Of a DNA stretch of 64,000 nucleotides, positions 49,401 through 55,805 are shown one piece after another. Within the stretch, counting starts at the first letter, position 1; each line of letters begins with the position of its first letter. Location: the NCBI GenBank assembly GCA_021156365.1, contig JAJNDK010000006.1:248001-312000 (forward strand), in the 5' to 3' direction. The position numbers and the translations under genes were made by a program. The stretch comes from Bacteroidota bacterium. GTDB taxonomy: Bacteria > Bacteroidota > Bacteroidia > B-17B0 > Aurantibacillaceae. The notes under the pieces are model-generated. The model was not told the DNA's origin and searched no databases. It saw nothing but the letters and a program-made list of their open reading frames with translations.

Positions 49401-50774
49401 TCCGGACCATTGGCAGGTAATCCTGTTTCTGTAAATACAGCAGGAACTTATACATTGACTGTTGCGAATCCTGCAAACGGATGTATCAGAACACAAACAG
49501 TTACACTGGGCTCTAACACAGCTGTTCCGGCTGTAACGATATCTTCATCGACAACAGTGCTTACCTGTACTACCACGTTCATTAGCTTAACGGCAAATGG
49601 TAGCCCGGGCAATGTGAACTATGCATGGTCTGGTTCAGGAACGGGTTCTAACCCGGTTGTAAATGCAACTAACCCGGGAACATACGGTGTTACTGTTGTT
49701 GATCCTGCTAACGGTTGTTCGGCAAGTAATTCGATCATCATCACACAAAATACTACATCTCCGGGTGCCAGTGCAGGTCCTAACGGAATACTGAACTGTG
49801 ATGGCTCTCCGGTTCCTATGACAGGAAGCTCACCATTAGGAGGTGTTACTTTTGTATGGTCAGGCCCGGGACAATTTGTGGATAGCGTTGCTACTACTTC
49901 TAACAATGTTGTTGGGACCTATACATTAACGGTTACGAATCCGGCAAATGGTTGTACGGCAACATCAATGATGTCCATCCTGACCAACACGAACGTACCA
50001 AACGTAAATGCCGGTCTGAATCAGAATATCAAATGTAACAAACCAACAGTGCAGCTTACAGGCAGCTCCAGTACTCCGAATGCTACTTTCGAATGGACTT
50101 ACCAGCCACCGGCACCAACAACTGTACCTCCGGCTGCGGCTCCGGTTACACCTAATAATACCAGCGCAATATGCACGACCGCCGTTGCTGGTACCTACAC
50201 ACTTACTGTAACCAATCCGGCAACGGGTTGTAAAGCTAAGGATGTAATGGTGGTATCTAATACGCCTCCGCCAAATGCAGTAGCATCGGCAACACCGGTT
50301 GTTGGATATGTTCCATTGGATGTGACCTTCAGCTCTGCAGGTACTACCGGTTCCAATACCTACTTGTGGAATTTTGACAACGGAGCCACTACAACCACAG
50401 CTCATCCTGCAGTGACCTTTATAGAAGCAGGTATATACGATGTATTCCTGGTTACTTCTATCTCCGGCCAGTGTAAAGATACAGCATGGGTTTCCGTAGA
50501 AGTAAAAGAAGTTACAGAGGTGATCATCCCGAACATTTTCTCTCCGAACGGTGATAACTCAAATGATCTTTTCTTCCCTAAAACCAAAGCTGTAGCAGAG
50601 CTGACTATCGATATCTGGGACAGATGGGGTAAACACATTACTACTTTCGATGGTCTGACAGGTAACTGGAACGGAGCGGGCAGCAGCGATGGTACTTATT
50701 TCTATATCGCAAAAGGTCGTGGAAAAGACAAATCAGAAATTGAACAAACCGGTTTTGTATTGCTTGTGAAATAA
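46491..50774 (+). CDS. Giant repeat adhesin with CUB-like, Ig-like, PKD and type B T9SS domains
   Basis: A 1427-residue protein with signal peptide (LLLSGLTLGFGQ). Residues about 20-135 look CUB-like (FTFSEFDLGINDYLYIYDGAS, SLTFYFTSDNSASANGSGW). A second domain runs to 290 (NPVWYYMQVANPG). One PKD-like unit follows, then eleven units of 70-85 residues, each ending like GTYTLTVTNPANGCT, with the C of NGC and an early ITC cysteine probably disulfide-bonded. A PKD domain (PLDVTFSSAGTTGSNTYLWNFDNG) and the gliding-type C-terminal domain (IPNIFSPNGDNSNDLFF, DRWGKHI, SDGTYFYIAKG) end it. Expected to be a long surface fibre secreted by the T9SS. Confidence 0.92.
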   Translation: MKKITFVFILLLSGLTLGFGQSYKMSNGKITASGSGTFYDDGGLGSGHGSNKTLTQTFSAPAGQYLTFTFSEFDLGINDYLYIYDGASTSSQLLGSYTRNTAPGTIRTSEAGGSLTFYFTSDNSASANGSGWAARYGSGGGNNTVLTGENCANSAPFCTGTNYNFPNSTGVPSLGGGGIYGCLGSTPNPVWYYMQVANPGNIQITINQVSNGGTPIDVDFIAWGPFSSLAAGCGSLSTSNDVDCSYSTAATEVVDIPNAQAGQFYILLMTNFNGAAGHISFSQTNVGPGSGSTNCGILCSTVANNGPVCIGNTFNLTATSVTNATAYNWTGPNGYTSSSQNPTGVTPPSTAGTYPYTLVVTTPTGTCTATTTVTVRPTPVASAGTTTTITCIQPSALLDGSSNIAGSTLTWTGPGVAGASDPANALQAGTYTITAALNGCSSTATIAVTSNTTVPVPSFTTPDGTVLNCIIQAVNLNGSATPAGATVSWTGPSGAIAGNPANVSAPGTYTLTASDPSNGCTATTNVVVTSNGATPNISVASSPNTTIISCTDSAIVLTGSSNTPNITDGWVGPNGGIPGNPITVTSAGQYTYQITDNGNGCQSSSTVNITLDTLAPAIQATVPNNNITCAQTSVSLTGSSTSNPVSYAWTLNGAAVSGNPITVTDSGLYVLVITNTANGCTSTTSQLITKDLTAPNAGITAPNTTLTCVITSVSLLGTSTTTGGVTFSWDGPTGVSTSNPLTTSTPGTYTLTVTNPTNGCTSQQTVVISEDIAQPNVSFTTPLGTTLDCNTPTLTLNGASTLGTATLAWSGSSGTLAGNPATVGSPDTYTITATDPANGCQSVATVTVVSTGAQPNVSYTASAPGITCAIPSVTLTGASITPGVTIAWTNSAGPLSGNPVIVSTAGNYTVTVTDPGTGCVSSSSAFVAMDTIRPSATIFPSITTLTCASPSSNLTGSSTTPGAMYGWTGPSGPLAGNPVSVNTAGTYTLTVANPANGCIRTQTVTLGSNTAVPAVTISSSTTVLTCTTTFISLTANGSPGNVNYAWSGSGTGSNPVVNATNPGTYGVTVVDPANGCSASNSIIITQNTTSPGASAGPNGILNCDGSPVPMTGSSPLGGVTFVWSGPGQFVDSVATTSNNVVGTYTLTVTNPANGCTATSMMSILTNTNVPNVNAGLNQNIKCNKPTVQLTGSSSTPNATFEWTYQPPAPTTVPPAAAPVTPNNTSAICTTAVAGTYTLTVTNPATGCKAKDVMVVSNTPPPNAVASATPVVGYVPLDVTFSSAGTTGSNTYLWNFDNGATTTTAHPAVTFIEAGIYDVFLVTSISGQCKDTAWVSVEVKEVTEVIIPNIFSPNGDNSNDLFFPKTKAVAELTIDIWDRWGKHITTFDGLTGNWNGAGSSDGTYFYIAKGRGKDKSEIEQTGFVLLVK

Positions 50775-50793
50775 ACCACATTGAATAAACACT

Positions 50794-50837
50794 AAAAAGA
50801 GCCGTCCTGACATGATCGTCAGGACGGCTCTTTTGTT
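50794..50837. terminator. Strong bidirectional terminator
   Basis: AGAGCCGTCCTGAC (50798-50811) and its exact complement GTCAGGACGGCTCT (50818-50831) around a 6-nt loop, with A-run and T-run flanks, serving the convergent adhesin and LytR-type genes. Confidence 0.92.
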
Positions 50838-50874
50838 TTAATAGTAGTCTAAAGTATGTGTGAATAAGCGGGAC

Positions 50875-51576
50875 TTAATTTTTTTGTTCAGCATACCTGG
50901 CGGAGAAGTTTTTTTCGAAACTATTGCCAATAGGGATCTCTATACCTTCGAGGAAAATTGATTTCGATCGCACCGATCCGATCTTTCGGAACGGAACAAT
51001 ATACGACCGGTGCACCCTCACGAATTCTGATTCAGGCAGTTTTTCCAGCATTTTTTTCATGCTCATAAGCGTGAGAACCGGTTTTTTTCCGGCCTGGTGA
51101 ATTTTAATGTAATCATCAAGGGTTTCGAGATACAGGATATCTGAGAATGATATTTTTACGAGAGCATATTCCGACCGGACGTATAAAAAGCTTTCTTCCG
51201 GTGTTTTTTTTGCCCGTGTATACCCGAAATAATCGTTCGCTTTGGCACAGGCGGCCTCAAATCTCTTGAATTCAATGGGCTTTAATAAATAATCCACGGC
51301 GCTCAGGTTAAAGCCTTCTACTGCATATTCACTGAATGCTGTAGTAAAGATCACCATTTTTTCCTGGTTTATGCCTTTGTAAAAATCGATCCCGTTGACA
51401 TCCGGCATTTGAATGTCCAGGAAAATCAGGTCGACAGGGAAATTCTGAAGATAAGCTTTAGCCCGGGAAACCTGGGTAAAAGACTGGACCAGGTCTACAA
51501 AAGGGATCTTGTCGCAAAAAGTTTTTATTACTTCCAGCGCCATCGGTTCATCGTCTATTACAATACAACGGATCAT
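50875..51576 (-). CDS. LytTR-family response regulator
   Basis: A 233-residue regulator with receiver domain (IDDEP at 7-11, phospho-acceptor Asp54 in LIFLDIQMPD, Lys in LLKPIEFKRF) and a LytTR DNA-binding domain (FLYVRSEYALVKISFSDILYLETLDDYIKI, FVRVHRSYIVPFRKI). Its start overlaps the kinase stop by 4 nt. Such pairs in Bacteroidota control exopolysaccharide or surface traits, but the target is unknown here. Confidence 0.95.
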   Translation of the reverse strand: MIRCIVIDDEPMALEVIKTFCDKIPFVDLVQSFTQVSRAKAYLQNFPVDLIFLDIQMPDVNGIDFYKGINQEKMVIFTTAFSEYAVEGFNLSAVDYLLKPIEFKRFEAACAKANDYFGYTRAKKTPEESFLYVRSEYALVKISFSDILYLETLDDYIKIHQAGKKPVLTLMSMKKMLEKLPESEFVRVHRSYIVPFRKIGSVRSKSIFLEGIEIPIGNSFEKNFSARYAEQKN

Positions 51577-52568
51577 GCTAATTTTATTCGTAACAATACT
51601 TCGTACTGTTCGGGATTCTGTTTGATATTGAATACATAGTTTTTGCCATAAATAATATTCAAACGCTTCCTGATATTATGAAGACCTGTTTTGGCCGACT
51701 CGGTTTTTTCTGCCAGTCCTTTGCTCTTGTCATTTTTTACGACTAAGGTCAATTCCTTATTTGCCACCTCAATACGAACAAGGACTTCTGTTTCGTTTTC
51801 GGTGCTGACTCCATATTTAAAAGCATTTTCAATGAAACAGATGAGAAGAAGAGGAGGGATCTGCCCTGTATGTGTCTCACCGCGGATATCAAAGATAACG
51901 GTTGTTTTTTTCGTTAAGCGTAGTTTCTGAAGTTCGATGTAATTACTGAGGTACCGGATCTCACTTTCCAATGGTACCATATCTGCATTCGCTTCGGTGA
52001 TCACATATCTCATCAAAGACGACAATCTCGATATGCTGTCGGCAGTCTGATCCGATTTGATAAGCGCCTGGCCGTATATGCCATTCAGGGTATTGAACAG
52101 GAAATGCGGGTTGATCTGGGCTTTTAAGGAAGATAATTCAGCTTTGGTCCTTTCCGTTTCGCTGGCCCTGTATTTAATATAAAAACGAAGGGCAAATGAA
52201 GCAGCGAAAACAACAATAAGCCGCAGGATATAGAAAGCACGGAATTTAGAGACAGGAAAAAGCATATTGGAATGAAGGGCCCGGATAGTTGTTTTGGTGA
52301 GGAACGACAACAGGACGAGGAACACCACAACAGCGATGATATAATACAGGTATTTTTTGCGAAAGAAGAATTTCGGGACAGCCCAGCAGTAATTGTAATA
52401 AAACAAAGAAAGACACAAAATACCGCTCAAAATAGCAGTATTTATAGGATAGGCATTCGTCTGGGAAAGAGAGGGTTCCTGCGAAGCAGCAAAAACAGGC
52501 AGTAAAAGGAATATGATCCATCCTATGGTATGAAATAAAGGGGTAGCAGCGGCTTTAAGGTATCTCAT
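51573..52568 (-). CDS. LytS-type sensor histidine kinase
   Basis: A 331-residue kinase with four transmembrane helices in residues 10-130 and the His_kinase domain: ELSSLKAQINPHFLFNTLNGIYGQALI carries the phospho-accepting His; the ATP-binding half has LLLICFIENAFKYG and GLHNIRKRL. It phosphorylates the LytTR regulator encoded next, with which it overlaps by 4 nt. The -7 box TATATTTG (52576-52583) ends 7 nt before the ATG, suggesting a leaderless transcript. Confidence 0.94.
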   Translation of the reverse strand: MRYLKAAATPLFHTIGWIIFLLLPVFAASQEPSLSQTNAYPINTAILSGILCLSLFYYNYCWAVPKFFFRKKYLYYIIAVVVFLVLLSFLTKTTIRALHSNMLFPVSKFRAFYILRLIVVFAASFALRFYIKYRASETERTKAELSSLKAQINPHFLFNTLNGIYGQALIKSDQTADSISRLSSLMRYVITEANADMVPLESEIRYLSNYIELQKLRLTKKTTVIFDIRGETHTGQIPPLLLICFIENAFKYGVSTENETEVLVRIEVANKELTLVVKNDKSKGLAEKTESAKTGLHNIRKRLNIIYGKNYVFNIKQNPEQYEVLLRIKLA

Positions 52569-52575
52569 CTGTAAG

Positions 52576-52583
52576 CAAATATA
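52576..52583 (-). promoter_or_regulatory. -7 box 7 nt before the LytS-type kinase
   Basis: TATATTTG on the minus strand, perfect TAnnTTTG. Confidence 0.55.
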
Positions 52584-52772
52584 GATCTTTATGGGAGAAA
52601 GCTGAAAAGTCTCGCTTTTTGAAGGAATTGTGTCGGTTATTGAGCAAAAAACAGCTGATTTCGTTGAGCCGGCATTTCAATAAAAGCAGCGAATAGTGAC
52701 AAATTTGAGTGAAACGGATTAATTTGAGATTGAGTCACTTAGAATTAAAATAGCAGGAAATTGTAAAAAATA

Positions 52773-52803
52773 TTTGCAGTTTTTCAAAAATCGCTTACAT
52801 TTG
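52773..52803 (+). promoter_or_regulatory. Promoter of tRNA-Val
   Basis: TTTG (52773-52776), 19-nt spacer, TACATTTG (52796-52803), 14 nt before the tRNA 5' end. The rest of the 249-bp gap (52569-52817) shows nothing recognisable. Confidence 0.75.
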
Positions 52804-52817
52804 CACTCCCAAATAAA

Positions 52818-52892
52818 GGGAGCATAGCTCAGCTGGTTCAGAGCACCTGCCTTACAAGCAGGGGGTCACAGGTTCGAACCCTGTTGCTCCCA
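52818..52892 (+). tRNA. tRNA-Val (anticodon TAC)
   Basis: A 75-nt complete cloverleaf. Acceptor stem GGGAGCA (52818-52824) pairs with TGCTCCC (52885-52891) plus discriminator A. The D arm is GCTC-AGCTGGTTCA-GAGC, the anticodon arm CCTGC-CTTACAA-GCAGG gives anticodon TAC, and the T arm is ACAGG-TTCGAAC-CCTGT. CCA is not encoded. It reads GUA and probably other Val codons. A hairpin terminator begins 2 nt downstream. Confidence 0.97.
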
Positions 52893-52893
52893 C

Positions 52894-52923
52894 AAAGCCT
52901 TACAGAAATGTAAGGCTTTTTTT
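52894..52923 (+). terminator. Terminator of tRNA-Val, first copy of the cassette hairpin
   Basis: AAAGCCTTAC (52894-52903), loop agaaat, GTAAGGCTTT (52910-52919) and a T-run. An exact second copy lies at 53170-53195. Confidence 0.9.
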
Positions 52924-52925
52924 AT

Positions 52926-53168
52926 ATGCATTATTTATACATTATATATAGCTATTCGGCTAACAAATATTATCAGCATAAAAGCGGGTATTATGCTGGC
53001 AGTTATACAAAACAGGCAATCGATTGGGAGTTAAAATTGGTCCTGGAGTTTGATAATATTAGTCAGGCAAGAAAAGCTGAGGCTTTCATAAAAAGGATGA
53101 ATTCCAGGAAGTTCACTGAAAAACTGATAGAAGATTCTGCCTGGCTGGTAAAAAAATTTAAGATATAG
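52926..53168 (+). pseudogene. GIY-YIG endonuclease, copy A, catalytic segment deleted
   Basis: An 80-residue frame starting MHYLYIIYSYSANKYYQHKS. It has the first GIY-YIG strand (YLYIIYS) but, compared with copy B, lacks 12 residues (VGETIDVVERLQ) that hold the YIG-type glycine and the catalytic arginine: a clean 36-bp in-frame deletion. The C-terminus is intact (RKFTEKLIEDSAWLVKKFKI). It starts right after the tRNA-Val terminator. Without the catalytic part it should be inactive. Confidence 0.85.
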
Positions 53169-53169
53169 C

Positions 53170-53197
53170 AAAGCCTTACAGAAATGTAAGGCTTTTT
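53170..53197 (+). terminator. Second copy of the cassette hairpin
   Basis: AAAGCCTTAC-agaaat-GTAAGGCTTT plus T-run, identical to the tRNA-Val terminator and exactly 276 bp downstream of it. Confidence 0.9.
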
Positions 53198-53201
53198 TAT
53201 T

Positions 53202-53429
53202 ATGCATTATTTGTACGTTATATATAGCAGCTCGATTAATAAATACTATGTCGGAGAGACAATAGATGTAGTAGAACGTCTTCAGCAACACAAAAGTGGT
53301 TATTACGCAGGCAGTTATACAAAGCAGGCAATCGATTGGGAATTTAGATTAATCCTGGAGTTTGATAATATCAGCCAGGCAAGACGGGCAGAGGCTTTCA
53401 TAAAAAGGATAAATTCCAGGATTTATTGA
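53202..53429 (+). pseudogene. GIY-YIG endonuclease, copy B, C-terminus frameshifted
   Basis: A 75-residue frame with the complete N-terminal catalytic part: YLYVIYSSSINKYYVGET and the arginine in DVVERLQQHKSGYYAGSY, then ARRAEAFIKRINSR. Relative to copy A two bases are missing after ccagga (near 53418), which produces an early stop after IY. The lost part corresponds to the last 17 residues of copy A and can still be read in another frame (EKLIKDPAWLVEE). The nuclease core might still fold, so activity cannot be excluded. Confidence 0.82.
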
Positions 53430-53472
53430 AAAACTGATAAAAGATCCTGCCTGGTTAGTGGAAGAAAGGTGT

Positions 53473-53522
53473 AGCAGGGGGCACAGTCGTGAAGCCTCGC
53501 GACGAACCCTGTTTCTCCCACA
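53473..53522 (+). pseudogene. Broken tRNA-Val 3' fragment
   Basis: AGCAGGGGGCACAG (53473-53486) and GAACCCTGTTTCTCCCACA (53504-53522) match tRNA-Val 52857-52894 with few changes, but the T-loop GTTC is replaced by a 17-nt palindromic insert. Only the part from the anticodon stem onward is present. Confidence 0.85.
53486..53503. repeat. REP-like palindrome inside the tRNA remnant
   Basis: GTCGTGAAGCCTCGCGAC; its reverse complement GTCGCGAGGCTTCACGAC shares the CGCGAGG-TTC core with the repeat at 25897-25922. It sits exactly in the T-loop position of the fragment. Confidence 0.65.
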
Positions 53523-53598
53523 ACAAATAAAGGCCTTTCCATGTCGGAGAAACTCTTATTTATCCTTCGTGTACGTAATACAGGTACCGGATTGTTAG

Positions 53599-53606
53599 TA
53601 CATTTG
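53599..53606 (+). promoter_or_regulatory. -7 box of the MBL hydrolase gene
   Basis: TACATTTG, perfect TAnnTTTG, 14 nt before the ATG at 53621. Confidence 0.5.
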
Positions 53607-53620
53607 TAAAAAACCGACGT

Positions 53621-54259
53621 ATGCAGCTACATTCATTCACATTCGGGCCTTTTCAGGAAAATACCTTTGTTCTTTACGATGAGAGCAACGAATGTGTGAT
53701 CGTTGATCCGGGCTGTTATTCCTCTGAAGAAAAGAATGCACTGAAAGAGTTCGTTTCTCAGAATGGTCTGAAGCCTGTGATGCTGCTCAATACCCATTGT
53801 CATGTGGACCATGTGGCCGGAAATGCCTTTGTTTTTGATACCTGGGGCCTGAAACCCATTGTCCACAAGGATGATATGCCGGTGCTTGACAGCCAGCAAA
53901 GAGTAAGCGATATGTATGGTTTGCCCTGTGAACTGTCGCCCCGGCCGGAAAAATTCATGAACGAAGGCGATGTGCTGAGTTTCGGGACTACCTCACTGGA
54001 AGTGATTCACACACCGGGACATGCGCCCGGGCACGTGGTTTTCCTTCACAAAGCTTCTAATACACTGATAAACGGGGATGTGCTGTTCAATGGCAGTATC
54101 GGCCGTACAGACCTCCCTCTGGGGAACCATGAACAATTGCTGGAAAGCATCCGCACAAAGATCTATACCCTGCCCGATGAGACCATTGTATACTGCGGTC
54201 ACGGGCCTTCTACTACTGTCGGGAAGGAAAAGCTTCACAATCCTTTTGTTCGCGCCTGA
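53621..54259 (+). CDS. MBL-fold metallo-hydrolase, glyoxalase II-like
   Basis: A 212-residue single-domain metallo-beta-lactamase-fold enzyme. Zinc ligands are in THCHVDHVAG (His59, His61, Asp63, His64), GHAPGHVVF, NGDVLFNGSIGRTDLP, and the final CGHGPSTTVGKE. This is the glyoxalase II-like or YcbL-type group, acting on thioesters such as S-lactoylglutathione or a related thiol. It lacks the C-terminal helical domain of true GloB, so the substrate is uncertain. Confidence 0.93.
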   Translation: MQLHSFTFGPFQENTFVLYDESNECVIVDPGCYSSEEKNALKEFVSQNGLKPVMLLNTHCHVDHVAGNAFVFDTWGLKPIVHKDDMPVLDSQQRVSDMYGLPCELSPRPEKFMNEGDVLSFGTTSLEVIHTPGHAPGHVVFLHKASNTLINGDVLFNGSIGRTDLPLGNHEQLLESIRTKIYTLPDETIVYCGHGPSTTVGKEKLHNPFVRA

Positions 54260-54339
54260 AACCTGTTATTTATTGATAATCTTTCTTGGCATAACCTCAA
54301 AAATTAGTACTTTTAAGGCTCATTTATTTTAAGCTTTCC

Positions 54340-55704
54340 ATGAAGTACAGCAAAACAATTTTAGAGACCATCGGTAACACTCCTTTGGTAAAGATCAATT
54401 CCATTACCAAAGATATCCCGGCCCTGGTGCTCGCAAAAATAGAGACAGTAAACCCGGGTAATTCCATCAAAGACCGTATGGCCCTGAAAATGATCGAGGA
54501 CGCGGAAAAAGACGGGAGACTGAAGCCGGGCGGGACCATTATTGAAGGAACCTCGGGTAACACCGGGATGGGTCTGGCCATTGCAGCTGTCATTAAAGGA
54601 TACAAATGCATTTTCACCACCACTGATAAACAAAGCAAGGAAAAAGTAGATGCCCTGCGTGCTTTTGGCGCTGAGGTTGTAGTTTGTCCTACGGATGTAG
54701 ATCCGGAAGATCCGCGTTCATACTATTCAGTTTCTTCACGCCTGGTGAACGAGATCCCGAATTCATGGAAACCTAATCAATATGATAATCCATCAAACGC
54801 TGTTGCTCATTACGAGCAAACAGGGCCTGAGATCTGGGAGCAAACAGACGGTAAGATCACTCATCTTGTTGTAGGTGTTGGTACTGGCGGAACCATTAGT
54901 GGAACCGGGAAATATTTGAAAGAAAAAAATCCTAATATCAAAATTTTAGGGATTGATACCTATGGTTCGATTTTCAAAAAGCTAAAGGAAACAGGGATTA
55001 TTGATAAAAATGAGATCTATCCATACATAACTGAAGGTATCGGGGAAGACTTTTTACCGGAAAATGTTGATATAGGTTTGATCGATCATTTCGAAAAAGT
55101 AACGGATAAAGATGCTGCGGTTATGACACGCCGCATTCCCCGCGAAGAAGGGATTTTTGCTGGGAACTCTGCAGGTTCTGCTATGGCAGGTTTAGTGCAG
55201 ATGAAAGATATGTTCAAAGAAGGTGATGTGGTAGTGGTTATTTTTCATGATCACGGAACGCGTTACCTGGGCAAGATGTTCAATGATGACTGGATGCGCG
55301 ATCGCGGATTCCTTGAAGTGAAAAAACCAAAAGCAGCCGACCTGGTGAAAAAACACGGCAATAAAAAACTGATCACAGTGGATACGGAAACTCCGCTTGG
55401 AGAAGCTGTAGCGCTGATGACCAAATACAATATTTCTCAGATCCCGGTAATGAAAGGACATGAAATTGTAGGCTCGCTGAATGACAGTTATGTGTTCTCA
55501 CAGCTGATCGCCAATGATCATTTAAAAGAAGACAAGGTGGAAAAACTTATGCAGAAGCCTTTCCCGGTAGTGGACGGAAATCTGTCGCTGGAGGATGTTT
55601 CGAAGCAGATCTCGCGCGAGAATAGCGCTGTATTGGTGCGTGACCTGGGTGGAAGCGTGCACATCATTACCAAACACGATATTATCGAAGCAATCAGCCA
55701 CTAA
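54340..55704 (+). CDS. Cystathionine beta-synthase (PLP domain plus CBS pair)
   Basis: A 454-residue enzyme. Residues 1-315 form a cysteine synthase-type PLP domain: Lys44 in GNSIKDRMAL binds PLP, EGTSGNTGMG is the substrate loop, and GVGTGGTISGTGKYL binds the phosphate. Residues about 335-454 hold two CBS motifs (LITVDTETPLGEAVALMTKYNISQIPVM and KPFPVVDGNLSLEDVSKQI). The combination matches cystathionine beta-synthase, condensing serine or cysteine with homocysteine. Plain cysteine synthase is less likely because of the CBS tail. A single gene. Confidence 0.92.
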   Translation: MKYSKTILETIGNTPLVKINSITKDIPALVLAKIETVNPGNSIKDRMALKMIEDAEKDGRLKPGGTIIEGTSGNTGMGLAIAAVIKGYKCIFTTTDKQSKEKVDALRAFGAEVVVCPTDVDPEDPRSYYSVSSRLVNEIPNSWKPNQYDNPSNAVAHYEQTGPEIWEQTDGKITHLVVGVGTGGTISGTGKYLKEKNPNIKILGIDTYGSIFKKLKETGIIDKNEIYPYITEGIGEDFLPENVDIGLIDHFEKVTDKDAAVMTRRIPREEGIFAGNSAGSAMAGLVQMKDMFKEGDVVVVIFHDHGTRYLGKMFNDDWMRDRGFLEVKKPKAADLVKKHGNKKLITVDTETPLGEAVALMTKYNISQIPVMKGHEIVGSLNDSYVFSQLIANDHLKEDKVEKLMQKPFPVVDGNLSLEDVSKQISRENSAVLVRDLGGSVHIITKHDIIEAISH

Positions 55705-55805
55705 AATTACCCGCTGAACATCTTCAATTACCTTTTGTAGAAGTTCACATATATTAAGAAACGTAACGGATCATTCTTCGTAATATTGATAAAATTAAGA
55801 AACAC

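Noticed and set aside
47400-50270. CRISPR or satellite repeat in the adhesin gene
   Set aside because: The repetition is at protein level (Ig-like units); the DNA units are diverged and lie in one long reading frame.
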